From: Dryococelus australis
Taxonomy: Eukaryota; Arthropoda; Insecta; Phasmatodea; Phasmatidae
Assembly (NCBI GenBank): GCA_029891345.1
Contig: CM057003.1
Span: 8,746,209 to 8,810,208 of the forward strand
Direction: 5' to 3'
Length of the DNA: 64,000 nucleotides
Each line of letters starts with the position of its first letter. The first letter of the stretch is position 1. The notes beneath the pieces are model-generated. The model saw only the letters and a list, made by a program, of their open reading frames with translations, did no database searches and had not been told where the DNA came from. This document shows positions 23,228 to 35,783 of this stretch, piece by piece. Both the position numbers and the translations under genes were made by a program.

Positions 23228-24087
23228 AACACACTTCCAGTAACGTCTTCCCTGTGACGTCATATTCTCATAGTTATACAGATCGTTTATTAGTATCGAA
23301 TTCTACTATGGTATCGTAGGCCGTTTTTCACGCAAGGGGTGAAGATTTCAGAATATCATCCACCACTGTCAAGTGCAATAATACCGTAGCACTGCCATAA
23401 TATTTCATCATATGGCAGCGTTTAATACAAATATCGTACACAGTCGTCACTAACTACATTCAGTGACAAAATAATGCTTGTGCGTCTTCTTGAAGCCAAA
23501 TGGTGTTCATTAACTTGCTTAGAGCGGTATGTTTTTTGAACCCTTAAACATTACGTATAACAACAATATTAATAATGATGCGTACAGACATATAAACCAA
23601 AGGGCAAGGGTGAAACCAACTCTAGGGTAAGGGCACCAGGGTTAAAGCCCATTCTTTGACGGGCTGTCGTGGTAGGATCCTGAAGTAGCACACAATCCAA
23701 TGTGTAACGTAGAGGCGCAAATGAAAAGATTTTTTTTTTTTTTTTGGGAAAGCTACTATGCCAGATTTTTGTAATTTCCACAGAATTATTGTAAATGGAC
23801 AAAAAAGTATAGCTGTGAAAACTAAATAATTTCGTGTTCGCCACAAACAATTTGGTAAGGTGTTTTCTCGCAGAAATTATAGTACCTGCCGCAACATATT
23901 CCATTCCCTCGTGACGAGACCCTCAGTACGAGATGTTACGGAATGTACGAGTGGAGTAAACAGGAGCACTCCGAGGAGACCTCTTCACCACTGCAGTATA
24001 TGCCACATTTCTTGGGATCGAACGAGGGACAATGAGCCAATATAGAGACTCCAGTAAATAAGAAAATATGATATCACTTTTTTTTAG
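23228..24087. other. No gene recognised
   Basis: AT-rich with a T tract at 23731-23745. An overlapping pair of frames on the minus strand (23569-23904) and short frames on the plus strand are unrecognised. Confidence 0.45.
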
Positions 24088-24206
24088 ACAAAACGCATTA
24101 TCTATAATTTGCAAGAGGCACTTACCCTGGTAGGTCATGTATTATACAAAACGTATTGTCTATAATTTGCAAGAGGCACTTACCCAGGTAGGTCATGTAT
24201 TATACA
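24088..24206. repeat. 58-bp tandem duplication
   Basis: Two adjacent copies of a segment containing CTATAATTTGCAAGAGGCAC and GGTAGGTCATGTATTATACA, with starts 58 bp apart (24102 and 24160). Only a few substitutions separate them. Confidence 0.95.
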
Positions 24207-26155
24207 ATACTTTGATGAACTAACAATTTCAATTACCGAAAAAAAGCAAGCAATCATAAATGATAACCACATATATTTTATTTAACTCGGCTTTTTTAAG
24301 TTTTATTAATCTTCCTCCCCTTAAATCGATGTGTGTTGCTCAGTTTTTGGATATTCTTAATTTATTTAACTGTAAGGAATTTTAGACTTATGAAAATCAT
24401 TATTGTGTTATCTGTCCTTCATACATTGAAGGTACGTTAAACACATCTGGGTTTATTCCTGAGTAAATGGTTTTTTTTTTTTTTTTTTTTTTTTTATGAA
24501 ACTGTGTATTTATGTTCCCTTCTTTACAGATCGAGGCATGAAAGACGAGGCACCTTTCCCGTGCCCTGACTTCCTAGAAATGAAGTAATATGTTTACTGG
24601 CGGGAGATCAATAACTCCGGTATGTTTTTCGTTATGGTAAATACGCTTCGCCAGAATGTAAACTTGGCTGCTTTCGAAAGAGGGGAACTTGTCTTGGAGC
24701 CTAAGTTACACGTCAACGAGGAATATGTTTTGTGTATATCTATGCATTTCCGAGAAATTGCCAGTCAAGGATCTAAAATTAGACGTGGTAGAGTTGTCCA
24801 AACCGTCTTGACATACAGGCGGGAATAGAACGTTTTATTTCCTACTATGATCCCAGTCAGTGTTTGAGAAAGATTGAGCTGTGTGTAAAAATACGCTTTC
24901 ATCACCTCAAGATAAAGCAAGAAAAGAATAATGTCTTAAATGAAAAACTTTTTAAACCCCCTAAGTTTCGTTAGCGAAGAATATTGCTTATTGTGTGATT
25001 TGGCGTACGGATTTGTGAATAGTATTCATTCGCGATGAGACAAACAACGGTTAAATATAACTGCTGTAGTGTCCATAGACACGATGTATTTCTATTCATA
25101 CCATTAAAACTAATTTTGTCAGTAAGCGCCTTTACGTTTCGAGCTTTATACTGCTGTAGCATAACATTTTAGCGCGCACATATGCACAGAACCACTTAAT
25201 TATATAATCATATGGGTAAGAAATATGCAACACTTAAGTATTGCTCTTTTCCTCTTTTACTTTCGTGAAGTGTAAGTCAAGTTTACAGGAAAAACAAAAT
25301 ATTTTATCGTTGTATAATGCTATACATATATACACGCATATAAAACTTTTTTGATTTTGCACGCCTGAATATATGAAGCGTTAATTTATTGGATAAATAA
25401 ACTGAATTAAAATCTATAAATAAAAAAAAACCCGCGTATACGATGAGGCAGTTTGTAAAAGCTATTTGCACAGAATATTTTGACTAGGCCAGAATTTCGT
25501 CTACACACGCACAAACCATTCAATCAGTGCGACGTCAATTGCTCGCTGCTCTAGCAACGATGTCAACCTGTCAGTGCTTGTTCAGCGGTGTTAATGAAGC
25601 CAAGTCAGCTGTACAGGCAAATGTGCGAGGCTGGCAGATACCCGCATTATTGGCAAGCCAGTTTGCAATACTGCCTTCAGGGGAGAAGCATACTAAGAGA
25701 AAGTCTAACAACATTTTTGTTCGTATAGGGTCAAATATATATGTAGTTGCCCTAGCAAAATATATTGTTGAGCATACAAAATTTGAAAAGCAATTACATT
25801 ACTTTTGTTCGTCTAACGAAATATATGTTTAAATAAACAATATCTCTGTCTTGAACCAAAAAACATAATAATTATTAGACAGTCAACTGAATATTTTGTT
25901 GAATCAACTGTATATATTTGTTTGGCCACTCACTTGACTGCCTTCGTTCTAACATACAGCTCGAGAGTTTGTTTGTACTTTTTTGTGACAATTAGGATAG
26001 TAACCGTGTTTGCTAGTGCATCTATTGATGCTTAATAATCGTATAAACACATTAATAAAACAATGCAACAAGAAACTGACAATAAAGCTGTAAAACTTGA
26101 AATGTTTGTTTGCACAAGTTGTCCAATATTTGCAGTATATATATTTTTAAAGACT
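24207..26155. other. No gene recognised
   Basis: Contains a T tract of about 26 at 24470-24495. At about 25700-25940 the sequence is full of short TTGTT and CAAC motifs resembling those of the SINE2 body, but I could not align it to SINE2. A 101-codon plus-strand frame at 25527-25832 is unrecognised. Confidence 0.4.
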
Positions 26156-26470
26156 TCCCGACGCCATCTGCTGTCACGTTAGCTGACATCACTAAGGCGT
26201 AACGCGAGGACGCAGCTGATCTAGGTTTGAAATCCGATCCAAATTTTAGAAATTTTTTATATCGGCCCAAACTGTTTAATGTACGAGTAACCAAACAAAC
26301 ATTTAGTTGCACCAACCGAATCTTACAGTTTGGGGCAACCAAATGAGATCAACAAAATAATTCGGTTTCAGCAACAAAATATTTCATTGTTCCTATACAA
26401 ACAAATAAGTTGGTTGCACCAAAAAAAAAATCTTCTTTGTTTCAAAAAAAACTTTTTCTCAGCGCAGCTG
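26156..26470 (+). mobile_element. SINE2 copy, tRNA-derived
   Basis: The head has an A-box region (26179 on: TTAGCTGACATCACTAAGGC), then GTAACGCGAGGACGCAG and a B-box CTAGGTTTGAAATCC (26221-26235), with tRNA-like spacing. The body shares with the inverted copy at 62930-63206: AAACTGTTTAAT, GGCAACCAAA, AATAATTCGGTTTCAGCAAC, TCCTATACAAACA, GGTTG(CACC/TGCC)AAA and TTTTCTCAGCGCA. Two copies with the same head-body order support a real family. The body is rich in GTTG/CAAC motifs. Confidence 0.8.
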
Positions 26471-27329
26471 GCCCTATGGGGCGCAAATAATATGTATTTT
26501 AAGGTATATGTGAAATAGAGCACGAAGATTTTTTGTCATCTGGTCACCATTTCTCAAGAACGCCAATATTCGGTGCGATGAATTTCTGGTTTGAAGCACA
26601 ATGCTTGTGACAATTTTAATTGTAAATGTTCGATTAGTGTAATATCTAGCGCAGTATATATAGGCATATAGAAGTGGAGTTACAAAATACAAATAAAGTC
26701 AAAATAAAATTTCTTCATTTCAGATTCTCTCGGTAAAATACGTAATTACTTCATGCAGTAAGTTATTTGTCATTGAGGGCAAACTTATGGTAGCAATAAC
26801 GATTATAATAGTGCAATTTGTATTTAATTTTTTCTTCGGTTTTTTTTATCAAGAACATTTGTGTACTGTAGCGCATGCTCGGTCACAATTTTACACTTTT
26901 CAAACACGATAAAAATTCAATTTTAACTTTACGTATGATAATGCTGGAGGCAAAATAATCAGAGAGAGTTCCCTCGGTCATTGAGTTTAATGAAATTACA
27001 CAATGTAGTTGCAAATTCCCCCTTGGTACCCTGGTGCTACTAATACGTATTTCCGCTTGCTGCTCAGAACTGAATAAAATCAGTTATACGACTCTTGTGG
27101 AATAGTGCACGAAGTGCTGCTGATGATATTTCAAAGGTTGCCCCGAGGGAATGGAATAAATGCAGAACCTGCAGCAGCTTAATGAAAAGCATCGCTCGTC
27201 CTTTCATCTCGAGATGGAAACTAAAATTCATCCCGCGAATTGTTCGCCACGTAACTTTGTGAGCACTACTCAGAGTGTTCCCGTTGAAATGTTCTGGTTG
27301 GCTCGAACAAATATTATTTCTGCTAGTGA
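26471..27329. other. No gene recognised
   Basis: AT-rich unique sequence without identifiable features. Confidence 0.5.
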
Positions 27330-27600
27330 CGAGAGATATTTGCCTTTTAGTAACGTTTGCACTGCAAACAATTATTCTAACAAACTCCCTGAACTGTAAT
27401 AGAAGTGTTTAACCTATACACTGTATGAAAAAATTGCAACATATAAATCTGCCGAAATTGTAACGTTTAGTGTAGCTACTATACAAAGTTGGGAACTGCC
27501 TCGCGTATTTAAATATTTCCCGCGCGAATGTAGGAACGCTACATTGAATGTATGGGGAAAAATTACCATTTCAGGTTTCTTATTAAGCGTATACACCAGT
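27330..27600 (+). repeat. Dispersed repeat family C, copy 1
   Basis: Aligns in the same orientation with 61290-61550. Shared order: AAACAATTATTCTAACAAAC, CTGTAATAGAAGTGTTTAAC, ACAAAGTTGGGAACTGCC, AATGTAGGAACGCTACATTG and TGTATGGGGAAAAATTACCA. Divergence is high. No termini or coding content identified. Confidence 0.65.
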
Positions 27601-29317
27601 ACAATACATTTCTGAACAATTTAGAGTGTGGGAGTTTAGCTCTTTCATAAAGCGATCCATCTAGTATTTTTATTAACCTGCACGAATAGACACTTTCACG
27701 CACAAAATTCCCTACAAGTTCTTTTCATGATATTTAAATAGAGAAAAATAAAATTAAAATGGTACTTCTGTAATTCATTTAACATGGTGTAAAATTTCTT
27801 GACCACAGCTTCATGTACGCTGCCTAATTTAAAATATCTTTCAGATTATTTTCAAAATGATCAGCGTGTCCGTATGTCGTTTGTTTTATACTCTCCATCT
27901 ACTCGTGCCCCTTGTTCAAAACGTTTTATTTCAAAGTGCATATAAAACCCACATCACTGACACTTTGATCTTCATCGCCCGGAGACGTGATTTCTGTTTT
28001 CCTTTGAACTCACTTCTGACGTAGGACAAGCTTTTTGAAAATGTTTTCTCTCGTTTTCGTAACTTTCAGTATGTTACAAAATATTCAAATTACAACTACA
28101 TATTTACCGTCAGCCATATAAGTTCCTTTGCGTTCTGATTACAACTTGTCTATACATTTTTTGAGATGTTGATATTTCCTTTGTAATATAATTTTCCAGG
28201 TAATATTGTAGATTTTTAAATTTAAATATATGTTATTTGTGATTTGGAAATAATTTACTACTGAATGGGGACGCATTTCCTAAATAAACGGAAATGAGTT
28301 GAGGAAATAAAACAGTATGTTGGCGAAGCTAAATTTTTGTAAACTCTTAACTACAAATAACAGCAAATGCGTTGTTTATTATAATACGTATTTCAGTTGT
28401 TTAATTACTGCGAGCATATTTTTCTGGAAAAAATAATTAGGAGTTTCAAATAATATGCAGGAAAGCAACATCTTTTAAACACATATTTATTTACACATAG
28501 TTAACGATTGTCACTCAACTGTTTACGGGTCGTGATCTTTAAGTAGGAGAGACAAGTACACAAAAACTAAGAAATTTATTAGAAAATTTCAAGGTTAAAT
28601 TTTATTTACGTTGCAAGCTCCATTGAATTAGACAATTTTATAGACATTATTATAGATAAAATATTGTAATTAGGTTCAAGTAAAAGATAGATAAAATATC
28701 TACTTATTAGACAGACGACTTTGCAATACCTCGACAAAAATACTAAAAACTCACATTCCTTCAACATTTGTAAACGCGAAAATTATTTTCACGGTACTTA
28801 ATCAGTTTGATTATTATTAATACAGTAAACAAATTTTCGATTTGAGTAATTAATTTTCACCGTTTCTGTATTATGTTGTTAAAATGTAGTGTAAAACGAA
28901 GTTATTATTTTATTATAGAAATAATTTTTTTTTTTTTTGCTGGAGTGGATAATTGGCATAGTTATTGAAGGTTTAATTATTTGTTGAATTTGATAATTTT
29001 TTCTAAAATGTCTTTCTTTTAACCTTTTTGAAGAATTTAGTTTGTTATTAGAAGGAAACTAAGGAGTGTGACTTACAATGATGATTTTTGGTAAAAACCG
29101 TCATACTACTAGTTTATGTTCCCAGCTAGTTGTAGAATTGTCGTGTTCTCCTTCGATCACTGTGACACACAGTGTGTGTAGAAACCAAACTTTTCATCGA
29201 GTTCTAAATGTAGTAATAAAGTTAGTATTCTTATCTGCCAATACAGTATCATTGCACTAGTCAAGATGATCTCTCGTACTCAGGCCTTTTAGAGATCGGA
29301 AAAGGGACTTCATGTCG
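27601..29317. other. No gene recognised
   Basis: Very AT-rich DNA with a T tract at 28926-28939. No open frame longer than about 60 codons and no repeat tie to the rest of the window. Confidence 0.5.
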
Positions 29318-29345
29318 ATATTGACATTAATATTAATGTCAATAT
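29318..29345. repeat. 28-bp perfect palindrome
   Basis: Two 14-base arms, ATATTGACATTAAT and its reverse complement, meet with no spacer. The flanks (GGGACTTCATG on the left, GAACTTCCC on the right) extend it imperfectly. It could extrude a cruciform or be a dimeric protein site; no function is shown. Confidence 0.97.
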
Positions 29346-29763
29346 GAACTTCCCTGATACAGCCGCGCTATTATCATGACGCCCTAGCGTCTTGCAGCAA
29401 TAAATTTCGGAAACCCATTCCTAAACGAATTGCCTAGAAAAAATTGGAATATTTTATATGTTTCTCAGGTATTTCACGTTGTGCATACATTAATACTTTC
29501 ATCGTGAAGAATAATATAATTTAATTCACTGATTTTTCTAGCAGTTACATTTAAAGAAATATGTACTTTTGTATTGCACAGTTAAAATAAACCATATTAT
29601 CAGCAATGTCAGAGTATGCTAATATGAAACGAATTGCCTAAATTTATTTAAATAGATGCCTGTAAAAAAATTTGCAAACTATCTGCGACATACACGGGCA
29701 AATACACTATCTACCATAACGTAATTGGACACCCGTGAAGATAGGTAATTAAGTACGTCAGTT
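29346..29763. other. No gene recognised; possible Tc1 5' edge near 29703
   Basis: AT-rich. TACACTATCTACCATAACGT at 29703-29722 followed by AATTGGACACCC resembles the terminal region of some Tc1-like elements and may be the 5' end of the relic that follows. No matching inverted copy is found on the other side. Confidence 0.3.
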
Positions 29764-30194
29764 GACTTGTGTTTCACGGCCTTCGGCGTAGGACCGCTGG
29801 TGTTTGTCCTTGGTAGCATGAACACAGAGGCCTATTGTAACATTCTGGATAATGAAATGCTCCCAACATTGTGGCGTTTTTACGGAATGGACCCGTGTTA
29901 ATTCCAGTAAGACAATGCCAGGTGCCATGTTTCAAGGGCTACTATGCAGTGGTACGCCGATTAGACTGGCACTCCCAGAGCCCCGACCTCAACTCTATAG
30001 AACATCTTTGGGACGAACTGGATAACCGGGTTAGAGCTCGTCAGGCACGGCCAAAATCCATTGCTCAACTCATGGAATGGTTGCAAGAGGAATGGCGACG
30101 AATCCCCGTGGATGTCCTGCAAACACTTGTAGAGAGCATGCCAGACAGGGTGGCTGCTGTTATAGCCGCAAGAGGTGGCTCTACGATATTCTAA
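29764..30194 (+). pseudogene. Tc1-like transposase relic (C-terminal half)
   Basis: A decayed cut-and-paste transposase of the Tc1/mariner superfamily. The first frame (from 29764) reads FGVGPLVFV then EAYCNILDNEMLPTLWRFYG and DNARCHVSR, the region of the second catalytic aspartate. It is interrupted by stops at 29899-29901 and 29908-29910; the second replaces an expected glutamine codon before DNA. A frameshift near 29950-29960 moves homology to another frame, which reads LDWHSQSPDLNSIEHLWDEL and runs to a stop at 30192-30194. That segment holds the third acidic residue (E of IEHLW). The N-terminal DNA-binding domains and first catalytic aspartate are missing, so it cannot encode active transposase. 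No inverted terminal repeats bound it convincingly. A family A MITE starts about 90 bp downstream. Confidence 0.93.
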
Positions 30195-30285
30195 CTGGTA
30201 CGATATCCTACAATTCTGACTTAATAATTTAAAACCGCCTACCACTCACAGCATTAAACACACATGTTGATGTCACGTTCCTGTA

Positions 30286-30690
30286 TGCTGTACACGATAA
30301 AGTGAGCACTTTTGAAAGCTTAAGATCTACTTGTCTACACGTTGTGTAGTATTCCGCCTTACGTAAAATTAACTTTGTAATGGGAATTATCACTTTATTC
30401 ATGCGTCGGTAAATGAAACTGTGAAATTATCAGGGAAGTAAATATGTTACATACCACATAACTTATTTTGTTGCATTAAAAATCAGAAAGTGAAATAAAT
30501 AATTTTGCTGTCACAAACTGTCACCTAACAATTTTTATCCGACGTTAACATATGGAACTACTTTCCATCCATAGTTACCAACTTTACTGGGCAAATGTCA
30601 CTCAGTACGCCCATGAAAATATATACAGTCAGGGGTAGTGAAATTCTTCAAACGTTCATTTCAATAGTGATCACTATATAGTGAGCAGCC
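30286..30690 (+). mobile_element. MITE family A, full length
   Basis: Left end TGCTGTACACGATAAAGTGA then GCACTTTTGAAAGC; right end AGTGATCACTATATAGTGAG then CAGCC. The interior has AAGATCTACTTGTCTACACG, TTCATGCGTCGGTAAATG, TTTTTATCCGACGTTAAC and TAGTTACCAACTTTACTGGG in family order. About 405 bp, no coding capacity. Confidence 0.92.
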
Positions 30691-32146
30691 TTTAGTAGTT
30701 AACACTGAACTAACGGATTTATTCTTTGTAAAATTCCCTTATAATTACGGAACGTAATATATCTTTTAATGCCCTCTTATTAAATATCTTGGTATCTTAT
30801 GGCCATCTTCCTCATAGATGCATGTAAGGGTGAATTTCTAAAACCGCCATACAGACTCAAATTACATGTGCAATATTAAATGTGATCATCAATATAGTAT
30901 AGAAAAATTATTGTATGGGAACCACTCTTATATTAACCTTCGGAGAATATGCATTTGCTGAAAAAAAGTATTTATTGTTAGCCACCAGGAATCTCTATAG
31001 TGAAAGTTAATATTCTGCGTCGGACATTCATAAATAAAAATGGATAAAGTATCATAAATATATTACATAAACATTTATAACTATAGCAGAGTTTACCGCA
31101 GTCAAAATGGCTGTTGAAAAACTTGTATAATGGTTTATCCACTCTTGACGTTAAGGAAACACATCCGTTCCGATAGGTACTAAACTACCTTAGACGCCAA
31201 AAAAACAAGAGAAGTAGCTTCGGAACAGAAAACGTAAAAACTTATTTTATTTGAATGACGATGCTCTCCCAAATCTTCCACTCTCCACAGTTAGTAAGTT
31301 ATCCAGGCCTCACTAATAACATTGCCAAATCTAATTATTTTTGAACCTAAAACTATACTAGTCACAAAACATCAATCTCTCAGATAGCAGAGAGAATCCT
31401 GTTTCTCATGAACGTGAGACTTGATGAACCACAGAACATATTTGCCTCTTGAAGTGTTCCGAAATGGAGCGCTCATCTAACAAGCTTCCCCGAGTAACTA
31501 ATGCTTGTAGCGCGCTGTTGACTTAAAGTCAGAAAATAATACTTGAAATTACATAAAATCGGTTTCATAAAATTGCCCAGACTTACATAGTTCTTTTCAA
31601 TAACCAACATTTCGTAAATTCCTTAGAGCTCGTGGAAACAGTTTTGTACAATTTCTGTGGATTTTGTTTCATTCCCGCTTTTTAAATGTATATTAGTCCT
31701 CTGTATGGGGCTTCACTGGCTATAAAAATGTAAAATATCAACTTTATTCTGCCGCGGAATCTGAACACAAATCATAAAGTTTTAAGATCGTAACTCCAGC
31801 CACGTAAAAAAAAAGTATAAACTGATTAATCCAACATATTCTAACTCATTATAGATTAGGCAACTAACAAAGAACAGAACTGATGTAAACAAATTTACAC
31901 CTGCTATTTGTCGGGCACTTGAACTCGGAACCCCTTGCACCGTAAAAAAAAAAAAAAAAAAAAAAAAAAACCCCGAAAACTCCATGGCGTAGTCGTCACA
32001 GCAGTTCTCTAATCATGCTCACACACAATTCTGGGAGGTAAAAACTGTTAGTTTTACTAAACCAACGGACTAGCTTTTTGTGTTGCAGAAATGTTTCGAG
32101 TGATTGAAACGTTTGTGTATTACAGGCAGTCTGAACTAAATTGTAA
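30691..32146. other. No gene recognised; A27-type tract
   Basis: AT-rich. A poly-A run of about 27 at 31945-31971 is not preceded by a recognisable retroelement body. Frames are all short. Confidence 0.45.
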
Positions 32147-32218
32147 TGCATGCAGGTAGGGTCAGTGACATTTTTCAAAGGTTGATTTCAAAAGTGCCTA
32201 CTTTATGGTGAACAACCC
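32147..32218 (+). mobile_element. MITE family A, 3' end fragment
   Basis: Only the right end is present: GCATGCAGGTAGGGTCAGTG, AAAGGTTGATTTCAAAAGTG and CTACTTTATGGTGAACAACC. It abuts a family B fragment directly. Confidence 0.85.
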
Positions 32219-32473
32219 TTACCAGGTATTTCATAGACACCTATTTTCTCTCTGTGTTTATTCATTAATTATAAATGAGGTAGTATCCTTTGTAGATGAA
32301 ATATAATTAAAAAGTCAATTTATAAAAAAAGTACGAGACTTTTATGTAAACAGAATTATAAAACGCTTGTGATACATCGGTTATTTAGAGAACAACTAAG
32401 CACGTCATACATGGGGTGAGTGTACGAAAGTTTGAGAAACAAAAAGTGTAAAGGAACCGCGAACAAGACTATA
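32219..32473 (+). mobile_element. MITE family B, right half
   Basis: Aligns with the right half of the full copy 40 bp downstream: GACACCTATTTTCTCTCTG, ATAAAACGCTTGTGATACAT, AAGCACGTCATACATGGGG and a terminus GAACCGCGAACAAGACTATA. The left half is missing and a family A end occupies its place. Confidence 0.85.
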
Positions 32474-32512
32474 ACCAGTACCCTTGAGCGTGATTGTCGG
32501 GCTATAGTCAAT

Positions 32513-32936
32513 TCGTGGTTACTTCAAACTTCTCTGAAGCCCTGCTAAAGTTGTACTTCGAGGATATTCCTCCGCCTCTTGAAAACAAAGCTTAACCTAG
32601 TCTAGAAAATTACACCAAAACGACAGCTCGCCATATCCGTGCGCAATCTGTGTGATTATATTTTTGAATTAGAACTATTTCTTACTAAGTATTATCCATA
32701 CACCTATTTACTCCCTGTTTCAATTTATATTAGTTATCATTGTAAATTATTTTATTTTAAAAATAAAATGAAGTTAAATTTAAACTTATATTAAAATGTG
32801 GTATTTTATGTTAACACGAGTATAGAACGCTTGTGATACACGACGTATTTCGGAAACAATCAAACACGTCATAAATGGGGCGATTTTTCAAAGGTTTAGT
32901 TAAAAATGAGTGTGAAGAAACCGCGAACAGACTATA
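32513..32936 (+). mobile_element. MITE family B, full-length reference copy
   Basis: About 424 bp. The left end reads TATAGTCAATTCGTGGTTAC; the right end read inward is TATAGTCTGTTCGCGGTTTC, an imperfect inverted repeat. Interior blocks in order: CTGAAGCCCTGCTAAAGTTG, GATATTCCTCCGCCTC, CTAGAAAATTACACC, TTTCTTACTAAGTATTATCC, GAACGCTTGTGATACACGAC, AAACACGTCATAAATGGGG. There is no open frame of note; mobilisation in trans is inferred. Confidence 0.87.
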
Positions 32937-33274
32937 TACGAGCGGTTGTAATTGCAAAGGGAGGACGGTCGTGATGCGGTGAATCTGTGACCATCAAACC
33001 GCCGGTCGTTGCTCCAATGCCATCTGGAAACGAAACTACTTGGCGCGAATCCAAGGTCAGCACTACATGTCTCGTGATGTTTCTCAAGCGGGGCTTCCAA
33101 TTCCTTTGGCCGCCAGTTGAAGCCGGAGTTAAAACGGAACGACGAGAGCTTACTGAATTCATGAATACGCGCGGTTTCGAAATTCGCCCTTGGATGTTGT
33201 GGAATAAATTACACACGTCGTCGTCGTGTGTTCAGAAATACAGAAACCACGTACGAAGAACCTCGCCTAATTCA
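32937..33274. other. Unrecognised GC-richer sequence
   Basis: An open plus-strand frame starts at 32987 and runs on into the SINE1 copy, so its 166-codon length is partly repeat-derived. The part before the SINE (to about 33240) is GC-richer and unrecognised. A local palindrome CACACGTCGTCGTCGTGTG lies at about 33212-33230. Confidence 0.4.
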
Positions 33275-33512
33275 GGGAGGCAAGTGTTCAGTGGTCAGGC
33301 TGCTTGCCTCCCACCTAGACGAACCGGACTAGATTCCCGACGGGGATTTTCGCATGTGGGAGTCGTGCCGGACGATTCGGCTGGTCAGGCGGGTTTTCTC
33401 GGGGATCTCCCGTTTTCTCCGCTCTTACATTCCGACGCTGCTCCATACCTCAATCACCCTCATCGGCTCTCAAGTCCTCGATGTTAAGAGCAGCCCAATC
33501 ATCACCCACCTG
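33275..33512 (+). mobile_element. SINE1 copy, tRNA-derived
   Basis: Head with a degenerate A-box (AGTGTTCAGTGGTCAGGC) and CTGCTTGCCTCCCACCTAGA, then a B-box-like GACTAGATTCCC. Body: TTTTCGCATGTGGGAGTCGT, GGTTTTCTCGGGGATCTCCC, GACGCTGCTCCATACC, and TCGGCTCTCAAGTCCTCGAT then GTTAAGAGCAGCCCAA. Nearly full length. Confidence 0.9.
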
Positions 33513-35783
33513 TTCACTCCACAAATAGCGTTAACTCTAAAGCGATTTAAAGTGGAGGGGGGGAATAAAGAAAATCTAAGCTTGATATTACTGTGATATA
33601 ACTAACAAAATTTTGGCAGATAATACGATGGTCGAAATAGTTATAAAATGTAGTCATCATACATAATGTTACAATGTTCTCTCAAGTGTCAGTGGGACTA
33701 AACAATGTTCGTTAAGGGATGGCGATCTTAATTAAATAAACGAGTTAATTAAAATTTCTTTAATTTATTTAAAACAACCTACAAACACAATTCTCTCGAC
33801 TCAACATCTCACATTAAATTTATATCACATATTGCTTACAATTAATGACTTCACTCAATAAAATTTATTATTACCTTAAAGAAATAAATTTAATTTAATT
33901 TAAAATTAGTCCATATTTGAAAGTACCGATATTCACAATAAAATCCGTATTATATGTTCATTCAGTCCCACCTCAGTTTAGCCCATGTCCCGCCAGTCCG
34001 AAATTTTTTAGAGTTCTCCGAGCGCCTTCACGCATAGTAGTCTTCTATTCGTCGGTTTTCACGCCCTCCCCCTATTTTTTACATTCACACCACGAACACC
34101 TCGTCCACCATCGTCCCGCACTAGACGTCGCTCCCGCACTTAGCTAGGTAGCCTCTGCCAAAGACTGCCGGCAGTCCCGATGAGGCTTGTATTTTTAGGT
34201 CATAGGCCGTCACCCAGAAATTTCGCTAAATACCGCGTTGCACCGAGGGCCCTGATTCCCGGAATACTGTTGCACTGCCTCTACATTTGTCGGCTTCTCC
34301 AACAGGGGGTGGAGGAGAGACTGTGACGCCAGCTAGGTCTCGCCGCTGCCAATCATTCCCGGTCTGGTCAGGAGGGGGGAGAGGAGGCAACGAGTGCGTC
34401 AGCCTGGTGGAGGGGGTCGAGGTGGGTCACCCTCCCCCTCCCCCTTCCCCTACAGATCCGGACCGCCAATAACAAAGCTCGCGGCCGATGCGTGCTACAG
34501 TGCGTAACAATAACAATAATAAGGCATAAAAGGTTTTCGGCGGCGTTTAACATCTTAGATTTTAGCCATTAAAGTATAACCTATATATTAGTTTCTCTCG
34601 AAATTATGTGTTGCACACCGGACTTGTAAATAAAATCGTATCAGTCTTCAGATATGAGTGCTGTATATAAGTCGGTCCAGCCATTCATAAAAAAAATTAC
34701 TTTACTAAACGATGTATAAAAAATATGCAGTGTAAAAATTTTATGCTGAAGAGTAGAAGAGAACGACACTTTTTTTTTTTTTTTTTTTTTTTCTGATATG
34801 CAAATTTCTAATTTCGTAGACTCCTGTATTCCCGACTACTACAGGATAGGAAATTTTCTTAAATTTTCGTATGGCGAGCAGTGCTGGCACTGCCGCGACG
34901 TGAAAATTTTCTAAGTGTACTCTGTTTTTATCAAACGTGAAAATTCATCACTGTTCTACACATTTTCTCACAATCAGTTCGCATGTACTGGCTAGATCTT
35001 CCTGTATTTCAACGAAGCACTTTCATTTTCTTTATTAAAAGTTTGGCAAGCAATCCATACCTCACAAATTCTATACTCTAAATCCGAATCAGTGATATCA
35101 CTCAGTGAAATGACGTTCACTTAAGAGTCAGTTGATAAGCGTGTGCTGACCAGCGAATCAAGCAAATTAAGTGGGGAAAAGTGATTTATAGCCGTGGCAT
35201 TCTTCGTTTTCAGTGGGAAATCACAAATAAATCACTGAAATACAACCAGTTAATTAATTAGTTATTAGTAACTGACTATCAGTTGCTCAATTCTCACTGC
35301 TTTCACTAATTTGGCTCAATTCTCACTTTTTCAAGTTAAGAGAGTAATTTGTTTATGTATTGCAATTATGAAATGCGCAATTCATTATCAATCGCATGAA
35401 ACGTTTACTGGAAACTCTTTCTTAATAAAGTATTTATAAAAACTTCAAGAAAATCATTTTGTAACTTTTTTTTTAAATCTCTCCATTGATAATCATGAAA
35501 TATATTTTCGTAATATTCAAGTTCTTATAAAAACTCCTAGGCGTTTAATTAGTGGATGTTTTTAAAATATACCCCTTGCGGATTAATGTTATGAGTTAAA
35601 AAAAAATTATTGATTATAAAATATTTCACACTGTGGTGGCAAGTTATCCTAAGAGTCCACGAGCGTTTAAAATCTATACTCTCTTCATGGGACGGCGTAA
35701 CATAAGCGTCTCAGTCAATTATCTTGAATGAATTTAATGAAAACTTTTCCAAATTTCATTTGGATGTTGAATATAAAACATGT
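33513..35783. other. No gene recognised; GC-rich patch 33990-34500
   Basis: The patch has purine-rich GGAGGGGGG runs and CCCTCCCCCTCCCCCT runs and no recognised coding sequence. A T tract of about 23 lies at 34770-34792. The rest is AT-rich. Confidence 0.4.

Noticed and set aside
31945..31971. Poly-A tail of a retrotransposed gene or LINE
   Set aside because: No reverse transcriptase, processed-gene sequence or target duplication is recognisable next to it.
32987..33487. 166-codon plus-strand open frame
   Set aside because: Its second half is SINE1 sequence and the first half matches no known family.
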